DNA from: Streptomyces canus
Lineage (GTDB): Bacteria > Actinomycetota > Actinomycetes > Streptomycetales > Streptomycetaceae
DNA: 64,000 nucleotides
Direction of reading: 5' to 3'
Assembly (NCBI RefSeq): GCF_001514145.1
Contig: NZ_KQ948678.1
Coordinates: forward strand, 1 to 64,000
Shown here piece by piece: positions 19,539-28,565 of the stretch (positions are counted from its first letter, which is position 1; each line of letters starts with the position of its first letter). The notes beneath the pieces are model-generated. The model was not told the origin of the DNA. It was given only the letters and a program-made list of their open reading frames with translations, and ran no database searches. Position numbers and translations under genes: made by a program.

Positions 19539-20368
19539 CCGCCCGCAAGACCACCGCACGGACCCTGCCCCTGCACGTGATCCTCGTCGCCGTCGGCGCG
19601 GTGATGGTCGTACCCCTGGTGTACGCCGTCCTGTCCGGGTTCAAGTCCACCGACGAGCTCTCCAGCAACCCCTTCGGACTGCCGGACCACTGGCGGACGG
19701 GCAACTACACCGACATCCTGGCCGGCGGGGACTTCTGGCGGCTGCTCGGCAGCAGCACGCTGATCGCCGTCGGTACGACCGTGTTGGTGGTCGCCGCCTC
19801 CGCGCTGGCCGCGTTCTCCTTCGCGCGGTTCGCCTTCCGGGGACGGGAGGCGCTGTTCACACTCTTCACGATGGGGCTGATGTTCCCCTTCGCGGTGGCG
19901 GTGCTGCCGCTGTTCCTGTTGCTGCGCTCGCTCGGTCTGCTGGACAACCCGCTGGGCGTGATCCTGCCGCAGGCCGCCTTCGGGCTGCCGATGACGATCA
20001 TCATCCTGCGCGCCTTCTTCCGGGAGATCCCCGGGGAGTTGGAGGAGGCGGCCACTCTCGACGGGTGCAGCCCGTTCGGGTTCTTCTGGCGCGTCCTGCT
20101 GCCGATGGCACGGCCCGCGCTCGGCACCGTCTCGGTGCTGGCGGTCGTCACCAGCTGGAACAACTTCATGCTGCCGCTGCTGGTGTTCACCGACAACACG
20201 TGGTGGACGCTCCCCATCGGTGTGCAGCAGTTCCAGGGCCAGTACTCCGCGGAGTACGCCCGCGTCTTCGCCTATCTCGTCCTGGCGATGGTTCCCGCCC
20301 TCGCCTTCTACTCGGTCGCCGAGCGCCAGCTCGTCGGCGGCCTCACCGCCGGTGCCACGAAGGGCTGA
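19535..20368 (+). CDS. Sugar ABC transporter permease (MalG type)
   Basis: A 277 aa inner-membrane permease with six transmembrane helices. The EAA loop is LEEAATLDGCSPFGFFWRVLLPMARP at about 170-195. The GTG at 19535 overlaps the stop of the first permease, so the much longer open frame upstream is not used. It is the second half of the sugar channel; the only gap before the xylanase gene is 54 bp, so all four genes are probably one transcript. Confidence 0.92.
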   Translation: MTARKTTARTLPLHVILVAVGAVMVVPLVYAVLSGFKSTDELSSNPFGLPDHWRTGNYTDILAGGDFWRLLGSSTLIAVGTTVLVVAASALAAFSFARFAFRGREALFTLFTMGLMFPFAVAVLPLFLLLRSLGLLDNPLGVILPQAAFGLPMTIIILRAFFREIPGELEEAATLDGCSPFGFFWRVLLPMARPALGTVSVLAVVTSWNNFMLPLLVFTDNTWWTLPIGVQQFQGQYSAEYARVFAYLVLAMVPALAFYSVAERQLVGGLTAGATKG

Positions 20369-20422
20369 CCCCGGCGCTTCGAAAAGTACGGCTCACCCCG
20401 CCCGCACGTGAGGAGTCGCACC

Positions 20423-21457
20423 ATGCGCAAGAACCGTCTCAGACTCGCCGGAGTCCTGGCCGCAGTGGTGGTCGCGGCCACCGCTCCCACCGCCCAGGCC
20501 CACGGCAAACCGGCCACCCTCGCCGACCTCGCCCAGCGTCACGGCCGCTACTTCGGCAGCGCCACCGACAATCCCGAACTCGTCGACGAGCCGTACAAGA
20601 AGATCCTCGGCAGCGAGTTCGACCAGATCACGCCGGGCAACGGCATGAAGTGGTATGCCACCGAACCCGAGCAGGGGGTCTTCGACTGGACCAACGGCGA
20701 CGAGATCGTGAACCTCGCCCGCGCGAACCACCAGAAGGTGCGCGGCCACACCCTCGTGTGGCACAGCCAGTTGCCCGACTGGATCACCTCGCGCGAGTGG
20801 ACGGCGGCCGAGCTGCGGCCCGTCCTGAAGAAGCACATCCAGACCGAGGTGCGGCACTACCGGGGCAAGGTCTTCGCCTGGGACGTCGTCAACGAGGCCT
20901 TCAACGAGGACGGCACCTACCGCGAGACCGTCTTCTACAAGACCCTCGGCCCCGGCTACATCGCCGACGCCCTGCGCTGGGCCCGACAGGCCGACCCCAA
21001 GGTCAAGCTCTACCTCAACGACTACAACATCGAGGGGATCGGGGCGAAGAGCGACGCCTACTACACCCTGGCCAAGGAGCTGAAGGCGCAGGGCGTCCCG
21101 CTCGACGGCATCGGTCTCCAGGCCCACCTGGCGCTCCAGTACGGCTATCCGACCACGCTGGAGGACAACCTCCGCCGCTTCTCCAAGCTGGGCCTCGACA
21201 CCGCGCTCACCGAGGTCGACATCCGGATGATCCTGCCCGCGACCGAGGAGAAACTGGCCCAACAGGCACAGTGGTACGCCGACTTGACCGATGCCTGTCT
21301 CGCGGTGCGCCGGTGTGTCGGGATCACCATCTGGGACTACACCGACAAGTACAGCTGGATACCCGCCTTCTTCGAGGGCCAGGGGGCCGCGCTGCCCTGG
21401 GACGAGCAGCTCCAGCCGAAGCCGGCGTACTACGCGATCCGGGCGGCGCTGAAGTAG
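20423..21457 (+). CDS. Secreted GH10 endo-1,4-beta-xylanase
   Basis: A 344 aa glycoside hydrolase family 10 enzyme that cuts the xylan backbone. A Sec signal peptide ends AQA at about residues 26-28. The catalytic domain is complete: acid/base Glu158 in WDVVNEAF, nucleophile Glu264 in LTEVDIRM, and the usual GHTLVWHSQLPDW and LYLNDYNIE blocks. There is no carbohydrate-binding module, so it probably acts on soluble or accessible xylan. The ATG at 20423 follows GTGAGGAG. It ends the transporter operon, coupling hydrolysis to uptake. The 54 bp gap upstream contains TTCGAAAAG, a half-like match to the operator. Confidence 0.95.
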   Translation: MRKNRLRLAGVLAAVVVAATAPTAQAHGKPATLADLAQRHGRYFGSATDNPELVDEPYKKILGSEFDQITPGNGMKWYATEPEQGVFDWTNGDEIVNLARANHQKVRGHTLVWHSQLPDWITSREWTAAELRPVLKKHIQTEVRHYRGKVFAWDVVNEAFNEDGTYRETVFYKTLGPGYIADALRWARQADPKVKLYLNDYNIEGIGAKSDAYYTLAKELKAQGVPLDGIGLQAHLALQYGYPTTLEDNLRRFSKLGLDTALTEVDIRMILPATEEKLAQQAQWYADLTDACLAVRRCVGITIWDYTDKYSWIPAFFEGQGAALPWDEQLQPKPAYYAIRAALK

Positions 21458-21739
21458 GGGGCGGCGGGGACTGCGGCGACTCCCGTCGGCTCGTCGACGG
21501 CCGCTGCAGCCGGGCCCTGACCGGAGAACCCCGCTCCGGGCGACTCGGATCGGCCGCGCTGGTGGCCGACTTGGGGAGCCAGGGCGCCACCTGCCGGGGC
21601 CGCGGTGGGCCGGCCACCGGGGCGCCGTCGACAGGGACGGCGGGACACGCTCCCGGCCCACCTCCCTGGGGGCCTCTCTCCGAGACCGGGACCGCTTCGC
21701 CGGCGGGAGGGTCGCCTCTGACGGTGCACCCGAGGGCCT

Positions 21740-22190
21740 GACCTGCGGGTCCGGCCGGTGGTGCGGGTCAGCGGGCGTGCTCGAGCCCGGGTGGGCGACC
21801 TGATCCACCGGCGGGTGGCCCGGTGGTGCGGGGTCCAACGGGCGTGCTCGCGTCTGCCGGGTGGGCGGCCTGATCCACCGGCGGGCTGTGGTCCGTCAAG
21901 GGATGGCCCGGTGGTGCGTGCTCGCGGTAGGTGATCTCGCGTCTGCTGGGAGGGCGCCTGATCCACCGGCGGGCTGTGGGTCGTCAGCGGGTGGCCCGGT
22001 GGTGCGGGGTCCAACGGGCGTGCTCGCGTCTGCCGCGAGGAAAGGCCTGACCCCACGCACGGGCCGTGGGTCGTCAGCGGGTGGTGGCCCGGTGGTGCGG
22101 GTCCGGCGGGCGTGCGCGCGTCTGTCGGGTGGGCGGCTTGACCCACCTGACGGGCCGTGGTCCGTCAGCGGATGACCGGTGGTGCGGTGC
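21740..22190. repeat. Degenerate tandem repeat array running into the 3' end of lacI
   Basis: The 11-mer CCGGTGGTGCG starts at 21755, 21820, 21908, 21996, 22089 and 22176, giving spacings of 65, 88, 88, 93 and 87 bp. The flanking blocks CCTGATCCACCGGCGGGC, GTCGTCAGCGGGTGGCC and GTGCTCGCGTCTGC recur in order. The last unit includes the final codons and stop of the LacI gene, so the array looks like repeated duplication of that gene end. The rest of the gap, 21458-21739, shows no gene or terminator that I can support. Confidence 0.8.
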
Positions 22191-23202
22191 TCGATCGCAC
22201 CACCAGTTCCGTGCCCAGCTCCACGCGCGGTGAGTCCGGGCGTTCACCGCGGGCCAGTTCGAGGACCGTGCGGGCGGCCAGCTTGCCCATGTCGGCGAGC
22301 GGCTGGCGGACGGTCGTCAGCGGAGGTGCCGACCAGCGGACTTCCGGAAGGTCGTCGAAGCCCACCAGACTCATGTCCTCCGGCACCCTCAGCCCGCGTC
22401 TCCTCAGCGCCTCGATCGCGCCGAGGGCCATCTGGTCGCTGGCCGCGAAGACGGCGGTCGGCGGCTCGGGCAGCTCCAGGAGCTTCTCGCAGCCGGCGAA
22501 GCCGGACTCCGGGTGGAAGTCGCCGGGTACGACCAGGGACTCGTCGAGGGTGAGCCCCGCACCCTCGAGAGCGGCGCGGTAGCCGTCGTAGCGCGCCCGC
22601 GAGCACAGCAGCCGGGGCGGCCCTGCGATCAGGCCGATCCTGAGGTGGCCCAGCGACAGCAGATGCTCGGTGGCCGCGAGCCCTCCCGACCAGTTGGCGG
22701 CGCCGATGGTGGGCGCGTCCAGTGCGGGGGAGCCGGCCGGGTCGACGACCACCAGCGGGACGCCCAGGGCGCGCAGCTCGTCGTGGAGGACCATGTCCAG
22801 CGCCGAGGTGACGAGAACGACCCCGTCGGAGGCGCGGGCGCGCAGATTGCGCATCCACTCGCGTGCAGCGCCCGAGCGGCCGTGGATCGCGGAGACGACG
22901 GTGCCGACGCCCTCCGCGTGGGCGACCTCCTCGACACCGCGGATGATCTCCACGGCCCAGGGGCTGTCGAGGTCGTTGAAGACCAGGTCGAGCAGGGCGG
23001 CGCGGGTGCCGGGGGCCGCGGGGCGCTTGCGGTAGCCGTACTTCTGGAGCAGCTCCTCGACGCGGGCGCGGGTGCGCGGGGACACGTCCGACCGGCCGTT
23101 GACCACCCGGGACACCGTCGGCACCGAGACTCCGGCCTGCCGGGCGATCTCCGTGATGGTGACCTTGCCCCGGGGCTCGGCGCCGGCCTTGCCTGCTGTC
23201 AC
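22165..23202 (-). CDS. LacI-family transcriptional regulator of the xylan locus
   Basis: A 345 aa repressor. The N-terminal helix-turn-helix is VTITEIARQAGVSVPTVSRV at about 13-32, with a hinge near residue 60. A periplasmic-binding-protein-like sensor domain follows (LLDLVFNDLDSPWAVEIIRG, FAASDQMALGAIEALRRRG, then VGFDDLPEVRWSAPPLTTV). The GTG at 23202 has GGAGGT seven bases upstream. It is convergent with the xylanase operon and is the obvious candidate to bind the CGAAACTTTCG boxes before that operon. A related CGAAACTTCC lies at 23227-23236 in its own upstream region, suggesting self-regulation. Its 3' end is part of the repeat array. Confidence 0.92.
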   Translation of the reverse strand: MTAGKAGAEPRGKVTITEIARQAGVSVPTVSRVVNGRSDVSPRTRARVEELLQKYGYRKRPAAPGTRAALLDLVFNDLDSPWAVEIIRGVEEVAHAEGVGTVVSAIHGRSGAAREWMRNLRARASDGVVLVTSALDMVLHDELRALGVPLVVVDPAGSPALDAPTIGAANWSGGLAATEHLLSLGHLRIGLIAGPPRLLCSRARYDGYRAALEGAGLTLDESLVVPGDFHPESGFAGCEKLLELPEPPTAVFAASDQMALGAIEALRRRGLRVPEDMSLVGFDDLPEVRWSAPPLTTVRQPLADMGKLAARTVLELARGERPDSPRVELGTELVVRSSTAPPVIR

Positions 23203-23380
23203 TTGCCCACCTCCGCGTACAAGCCTCGAAACTTCCAGGAGTCTTCCGGAAAAGTGGGGTCATATACAAGGCGTCACAGGGAGTGATCGCCGTGGGACAT
23301 GCGTCGGGGCCGGTGCACAGACAGCCGCTGCGAGCCGGCCCCTCAGATCTCCGGGCGATACGGCGACCGCCCGGGCGTTT

Positions 23381-23605
23381 TCAGGCGGCCGCCACCGCGA
23401 GCGGGCGGTGCGGGGCGATGACCCGGCCGTCGGGCAGGAGCTCACCGGTGTCCTCGAAGAGCAGAACGCCGTTGCACAGCAGGCTCCAGCCCTGCTCCGG
23501 GTGGTGCGCCACGAGGCGGGCGGACTCCCGGTCGGCGGAGGCGGCGGTGGGACACGGTGGCTGGTGCTGGCACATTGGTGGGATCTTTCGCTGTGTTGTG
23601 GTCAT
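23381..23605 (-). CDS. DUF5999 small protein
   Basis: A protein of 74 aa (or 64 aa from the ATG at 23575). The core MCQHQPPCPTA, VAHHPEQGWSLLCNGVLLFEDTGELLPDG and IAPHRPL is the DUF5999 family seen in Streptomyces. Two cysteines near the N-terminus and one in the middle could bind a metal, but function is unknown. The ATG at 23605 has a GGGGGA a few bases upstream; the ATG at 23575 has none. Confidence 0.8.
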   Translation of the reverse strand: MTTTQRKIPPMCQHQPPCPTAASADRESARLVAHHPEQGWSLLCNGVLLFEDTGELLPDGRVIAPHRPLAVAAA

Positions 23606-23964
23606 GACGTCCCCCGTTGCGATAACTCAGTCGGAACCCAGTGTTGCCCTACGGGCGTCAATCCGCAGGTATTTCGCATCACCACTTCTTCACAGGTTGG
23701 AGACGCGTCACCCGGCCGGACGGTTCATCCCAACTGCACTGTCCCTTCGGATGGTTCGCAGTGGCCGGAAAGGGCTAGTCCACCTGGAGTCCGGCCCGGG
23801 TTCGGCTCGTCCGAGCAATTGTGCGCTCGTACGAGCAAATGGTCTTCTGTGCGATCCCTGGGGATTGTGTACGACCCTAATGGCACCGGAAACAAAGCCG
23901 TACCCCGCTACCCGGAATTCGGGGCGGGGTACGAGGGGCGTGGGCGATACGCGCGGACGAGGTT
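23606..23964. other. Intergenic region with a 12 bp palindrome
   Basis: No gene is supported in about 360 bp. The stretch is less GC-rich than its neighbours. A perfect palindrome GCTCGTACGAGC lies at 23825-23836, flanked by TTGTGC and AAATGG, and could be a regulator site. Confidence 0.4.
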
Positions 23965-24531
23965 TCAGGCGGGCGAGCCCAGCAGTGGGGCCGGAGTCAC
24001 CCGGTGGGCCAGTACCGGGAGCAGCTCGGCTGCCCGGTGCGGGCGGTGGGCGGCGATGCCGGGCGGAGCCGGTGCCAGGGGGACGAGCAGGTCGGTGGCG
24101 GCGAGGCGGCCGGTGGCGGCGTCCGCCGCGCAGTCGCCGTGCAGCCAGAGCGCGAGCATGTACAGGCCCGGGATCGACAGCAGACGCGGCTGGTACGGCT
24201 GCTGCATCACCTCGGCCTGACGCAGTGCCCGCTCGGTGGACGCGATGTAGGGGCCCTCGAAGAAGTGCGAGAACGCCCAGCCGTCCGGGGTCAGCATGGT
24301 CTCGGCCGCGGCCACCGAGCGATCGCCGCAGCGGATCAGGAAACGCCACCCGGTCAGCCGGGTGGCGTTCCCGTCCAGGACGTGTACGGGTAGCGGGAGC
24401 TCGGGTGTGACGGGTCCCTGGGCGCGGAGCAGGGAGGGGGTCCGGGCCTCGCGTACCGCGGTGGGCGAGGCGAGTGCGGTGAGGACGGAGCGAAGTGCTG
24501 GGGCGGGAGCCGGGGGGACATGCAGCGGCAT
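23965..24531 (-). CDS. Conserved Streptomyces hypothetical protein
   Basis: A 188 aa protein I cannot assign. The first 40 residues are Ala/Pro-rich. The core (about 45-135) has GNATRLTGWRFLIRCGDRSVAAAE, then GWAFSHFFEGPYIASTERALRQ, and the end is Ala/Pro/His-rich. There is no signal peptide or clear membrane helix. Codon usage is typical of the host and the start ATG at 24531 is followed by a plausible protein throughout, so I treat it as real. It stands alone with about 500 bp of non-coding DNA upstream. Confidence 0.65.
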   Translation of the reverse strand: MPLHVPPAPAPALRSVLTALASPTAVREARTPSLLRAQGPVTPELPLPVHVLDGNATRLTGWRFLIRCGDRSVAAAETMLTPDGWAFSHFFEGPYIASTERALRQAEVMQQPYQPRLLSIPGLYMLALWLHGDCAADAATGRLAATDLLVPLAPAPPGIAAHRPHRAAELLPVLAHRVTPAPLLGSPA

Positions 24532-25057
24532 GGTGGGTCGCCTCTCATTCGACAGGCACGGTGGCGCGAGGGCGGGGGCGGACGGCGCTGTCAGCTCACG
24601 AAGGTCAGAGAGGCGGGGGCCGGGGTCCGGTGACGCGGATGCGGATGAGGACTGCGGTACGTCACCTGACGGCAGGATCCAGGACCGCGGGTGCCAACCC
24701 TCTGCCTTGTTCGCGAAGTTTATACGACATGTGTTCAGACAGTGTTTCGTCTAGCCGCTTCCAGCGCGCGGGGCAAGGGGCCATTCGGTCGGTGATACGC
24801 GAGAATGATCCCGATACCGTGACTCTTCGCGGGCGGTGACCTCGGGAAATGCTCGGGAAGTGGTCGGCCAATTTTCGTCGGCGTTTTTCACGAGTTCTTC
24901 GGGGCACTCGAAACTGCTGAGTGCTCCATGCCGAGTGAATGTGCCACCGGTCACTTCCGACAGGGTAGCGCGCTCGGGGCCGACGCGGGACGTTACCGAT
25001 CGTTCCGGCTGGGCATCATCCCACCTGACTCATGACGCATCGAGGAGGGACCCTTCG
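24532..25057. other. Intergenic region upstream of the GCS2 ligase gene
   Basis: No gene is supported in about 525 bp. The part from about 24700 to 24920 is noticeably richer in A and T than its surroundings, as promoter regions often are, and contains TTCGCGAA near 24714. I cannot place a specific promoter. Confidence 0.4.
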
Positions 25058-26575
25058 ATGGGGGAGAAGGTCGTGGCAGGCCGGTTCGACCTGTCCGATC
25101 GCCAGCGCTACCGCGACAAGCTCCGCAGGTGCCTGACGGGGCTGGAGCGGCTCCTGGCGGAGCAGCGGTTCGATCGTCCCCAGAACCTGATGGGGCTGGA
25201 GATCGAATTGAATCTGGTCGGCGCCGACGGTATGCCGAGAATGCTGAATGGAGAGGTCCTCGAACGCATCGCAAGCCGAGATTTCCAAACAGAACTCGCC
25301 ATGTTCAACCTGGAAGTCAACATAGCCCCACACAGGTTGGGTGGCAGGGTATTCGACCGGCTCGCCGAGGAACTGCGGACCTCGCTGGCGTATGCCGACC
25401 GCAAAGCGGGCGAGGTCGACGCGGGAATCGTGATGATCGGCATTCTGCCCACCCTCGACCGGGACGACCTGGTCTCCTCCAACCTGTCCGACGTCGACCG
25501 CTACACCCTCCTCAACGACCAGATCGTGGCCGCCCGCGGTGAGGACTTCATCCTCGACATCGACGGGGTGGAACGCCTCACCTGCACGTCGAAGTCGATC
25601 GCCCCGGAGGCCGCCTGCACCTCCGTGCAACTGCACCTCCAGGTCACGCCGGGGCGTTTCGCCGACGTGTGGAACGCCGCGCAGGCGGTGGCCGGCGTGC
25701 AGATAGCCGTCGGTGCCAACTCGCCCTTCCTCTTCGGGCGTGAGCTGTGGTGCGAGTCCCGCCCGCCGCTCTTCCAGCAGTCCACGGACACCCGTCCGCC
25801 CGAGCTGCAGGCCCAGGGGGTGCGGCCGCGCACCTGGTTCGGCGAGCGGTGGATCTCCTCGGCGTACGACCTCTTCGAGGAGAACCTGCGCTACTTCCCG
25901 GCCCTGCTGCCGATCTGCGACGAGGAGGACCCGCTGGAGGTCCTCGACCAGGGCGGAGTGCCCTCCCTCGCCGAGCTCGTCCTGCACAACGGCACGGTGT
26001 ACCGCTGGAACCGGCCCGTCTACGGCATCGCCGACGGCGTCCCGCACCTGCGCGTCGAGAACCGCGTGCTGCCCGCCGGCCCCACCATCACGGACGTCAT
26101 CGCCAACGCGGCCTTCTACTACGGCCTCGTCCGCGCCCTCGCCGAGGAGCCGCGGCCGGTGTGGACCAGGCTGCCCTTCGAGGCGGCCGCGGCCAACTTC
26201 GACGCGGCCTGCCGGTACGGCATCGACGCGCGCATGGTCTGGCCCCGGCGCGGTCGCCACGGCGGCACGGTCGAGGTCGACGCGGTGACCCTCGTACGCG
26301 ACGAACTGCTGCCGCTCGCCGACGCGGGCCTCGCCGGGTGGGGCGTCGAGCCCGCCGACCGGGACCTCTACCTCGGGGTGATCGAGGAGCGGTGCCGGCG
26401 CCGGGCCAACGGGGCGTCCTGGCAGACCGCGACGTTCCACCGGGCACTGGAGGCGGGACTGTCGCGGGACGCGGCACTGGCGGCCACGACACGGCGGTAC
26501 GGCGAGCTCATGCACCAGGGAGAGCCGGTGCACACCTGGCCGGTGGGGCTGCCGGAGCCGGTGCCGCTGGGGTGA
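25058..26575 (+). CDS. Glutamate-cysteine ligase family protein (GCS2)
   Basis: A 505 aa carboxylate-amine ligase of the GCS2 superfamily. The N-terminal MGLEIELNLV (about 48-57) matches the metal/ATP-binding GxExE pattern. Later blocks are FNLEVNIAPHRLGG, CTSVQLHLQV, GANSPFLFGRELW and HLRVENRVLPAGPTITD. Actinobacterial members of this length are annotated as glutamate-cysteine ligases, but streptomycetes use mycothiol, so the true substrate may be another amino acid or amine. The ATG at 25058 has GAGGAGGGA at 25042-25050. The first 250 bp are less GC-rich than the rest. Confidence 0.82.
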   Translation: MGEKVVAGRFDLSDRQRYRDKLRRCLTGLERLLAEQRFDRPQNLMGLEIELNLVGADGMPRMLNGEVLERIASRDFQTELAMFNLEVNIAPHRLGGRVFDRLAEELRTSLAYADRKAGEVDAGIVMIGILPTLDRDDLVSSNLSDVDRYTLLNDQIVAARGEDFILDIDGVERLTCTSKSIAPEAACTSVQLHLQVTPGRFADVWNAAQAVAGVQIAVGANSPFLFGRELWCESRPPLFQQSTDTRPPELQAQGVRPRTWFGERWISSAYDLFEENLRYFPALLPICDEEDPLEVLDQGGVPSLAELVLHNGTVYRWNRPVYGIADGVPHLRVENRVLPAGPTITDVIANAAFYYGLVRALAEEPRPVWTRLPFEAAAANFDAACRYGIDARMVWPRRGRHGGTVEVDAVTLVRDELLPLADAGLAGWGVEPADRDLYLGVIEERCRRRANGASWQTATFHRALEAGLSRDAALAATTRRYGELMHQGEPVHTWPVGLPEPVPLG

Positions 26576-26596
26576 GGGCCTGGGTGAGGCGCGGAG

Positions 26597-28378
26597 TCAG
26601 TCGCCGGCGCTGCCGCCCTGGGCGCCCGCGGCCACGATCGCCTTCAGGATCACCGTGTGGATCTGGGCGGGGTCGTTGACCTGTTGGCCGGAGCCGCCGG
26701 TGGCCTCGGCGAGCTGTTCGGCCTCCGCGCGGTCGGCGTCGGGGCCCACCGCGATCACGATCAGGGGGACCGGACGTTCGGGGCTGGAGAGTTTCTCCAG
26801 TTCGGAGACCAACGCTCCGCGCGAGATGCTGCCGGGGTCCTGGTTGACGCCGTCGGTCAGGACGACCAGCGCGTTGAACTTGCCCTCGGCGTAGGAGGAG
26901 GTCGCCGACTTGTAAGCGGCGAGCGTGGTGTCGTACAACCCCGTCGCTCCGCCCGGCACCGGCTCCAGACCGCCGAACGCCGCGGACAGCCGCTCTCGTT
27001 GGGTGCCGGTCCCGTCCGCGCTGTCGCCCAGACGGTCCGTCGGCACCAGGACCTTGTAGTCCTTGTCGCCGTCGAGCTTGGTGGAGAACTCCCACAGGCC
27101 GATCTCGTCCTCCTGGGTGAAGGTCGCGAGCGCCTGGAGGAGGGACGCCTTGGTGACGTCCATCCGGGAGCGGCCGGTGCCCGGCACGGCCTCCGACATG
27201 GAGGACGACGCGTCCACGACCGTGGTGATCCGCGCACTCTGCACGGTGATCGTCCAGGTGCCGAGGGCCTCCTGGAGCGCCGCCGCAGAGGCGGGCTCCC
27301 CGGCGGGTTCCGCATACGGCTGCGGCACCTCGCCACCGGCCTTCGCGACCAGCGTCTTCGACACCTGGTCGTCGGAGGTGCGGAACCCCCGGTCCGTCAG
27401 CAGCTGTTCCTGCTCGGGCTTGCGCAGGTATGTCATGAACCGGATCGCCGCGCGGCTCTCGTCGGTGGTCAGCCGTGTCTCGTCGACCAGCGCGTAGGGA
27501 TAGTCCAGGCGCGGTGAGCCATCCTTGGGATAGAAGAAGTCCAGGCCGTGCCCGGACTCCGCCGAGGAGTTGTGGGCGAAGGCCGCCTGCTCGGACAGGA
27601 CCAGCGCCTGATTGCGCTTCGGATTGCCCTGCTCGGTGCCCGAGGCGTCCCGCGGCAGGGTCTCCACGAGCTGGCCGTCGCTGTCGGAGATGCGCTGGGA
27701 GAGCGTCTTCATCATGGCCGCGGCCTGCGTCTCCCCGCCCGCGGCCTTCCCCGCCGCACTCGTGAGCCGGGTGAGGGCGAGCAGCCCGGTCGCGCTGCGC
27801 GCGGGGTCGGCGGCGCCCAGCTTGAGGGAGTCGTCCCGCAGGGTGGCGCCCGCCAGTTCGAGCCAGCCGTACGTCTTCTTCGGCCAGCCCAGTGACTTCG
27901 CGGCGGCCGGCACCATCGCCATCCCGACCGGGCTGGAGGCCACGTTGCCGACCCGGGCCACCTCCGTCGCGTCGCTGTCCGCGGAGATCTGCTCCACCCA
28001 CACGTCCGAGTCCGGCACCCATACCTGCACGCCGGGGTCCTTGCCGGCCGCGAGCGTGTCCCTGACCTTGTACGACTCGCGCGCGGTCACGGTGATGTCG
28101 ACGCAGCGTCCGTCGGAGGTGAGGCTCTCGTCGCGGGCCCGCTCGGCAGCGCTGCGCAGGGCGGGGGCGACGTCGGGGGAGGCGGCGAGCTCGAGCCGTA
28201 CCGCATCGTCCCGGCAGGAGGAGCCGAAGGAGAGCAGACCGCCCTGGACGGCGGCGGCCGTCCCGCCGGCGACGGTCAGGACGAGGGCCGTCGCGATGGC
28301 CACGGTACGGCGGCGCGCGCGTGGGCGGGGGTCGCTGCCGCCCGCCCCATACTGATCGGGCAAGCTGTGACGTCCCAT
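26597..28378 (-). CDS. Membrane-anchored solute-binding-like protein with VWA domain
   Basis: A 593 aa protein. A basic N-terminus (MGRHSLPDQYGAGG, RPRARRR) precedes one transmembrane or signal helix at about 25-45. Residues 55-350 resemble an extracellular binding-protein fold (VRLELAASPDVAPALRSAAE, VQVWVPDSDVW, FFYPKDGSPRLDYPYALVDE). Residues 385-580 are a von Willebrand factor A domain with the MIDAS motif DASSSMS and VVLTDGVNQDPGS. It should sit on the outer face of the membrane and bind a protein or metal-dependent ligand. The ATG at 28378 has GGGAGGG upstream; a longer start at 28447 is less likely. Confidence 0.82.
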   Translation of the reverse strand: MGRHSLPDQYGAGGSDPRPRARRRTVAIATALVLTVAGGTAAAVQGGLLSFGSSCRDDAVRLELAASPDVAPALRSAAERARDESLTSDGRCVDITVTARESYKVRDTLAAGKDPGVQVWVPDSDVWVEQISADSDATEVARVGNVASSPVGMAMVPAAAKSLGWPKKTYGWLELAGATLRDDSLKLGAADPARSATGLLALTRLTSAAGKAAGGETQAAAMMKTLSQRISDSDGQLVETLPRDASGTEQGNPKRNQALVLSEQAAFAHNSSAESGHGLDFFYPKDGSPRLDYPYALVDETRLTTDESRAAIRFMTYLRKPEQEQLLTDRGFRTSDDQVSKTLVAKAGGEVPQPYAEPAGEPASAAALQEALGTWTITVQSARITTVVDASSSMSEAVPGTGRSRMDVTKASLLQALATFTQEDEIGLWEFSTKLDGDKDYKVLVPTDRLGDSADGTGTQRERLSAAFGGLEPVPGGATGLYDTTLAAYKSATSSYAEGKFNALVVLTDGVNQDPGSISRGALVSELEKLSSPERPVPLIVIAVGPDADRAEAEQLAEATGGSGQQVNDPAQIHTVILKAIVAAGAQGGSAGD

Positions 28379-28565
28379 GGCGGTGGTGCCCTCCCCTGTC
28401 GATTTCCGTGCCGGCACGGCCGTATACGGCAGGAAAGAGGGAGGCACGCCCCCGTACGGCGTCCGTCCCCCCGACGGCCTTGCGCACGATCTTCGTCATT
28501 TCTTTCGAAGGACCCTAGCGGGGCGGGGATGGGGATGAGGCTGGATTACTCAACTGGAGGCAGGT

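Noticed and set aside
17139..19559. An 806-codon open frame on the - strand opposite the sugar transporter operon
   Set aside because: Antisense to three recognisable transporter genes, with no motif of its own.
21740..22190. CRISPR array
   Set aside because: The repeats are long and diverged with no constant repeat/unique spacer structure, run into the lacI coding sequence, and have no cas genes nearby.
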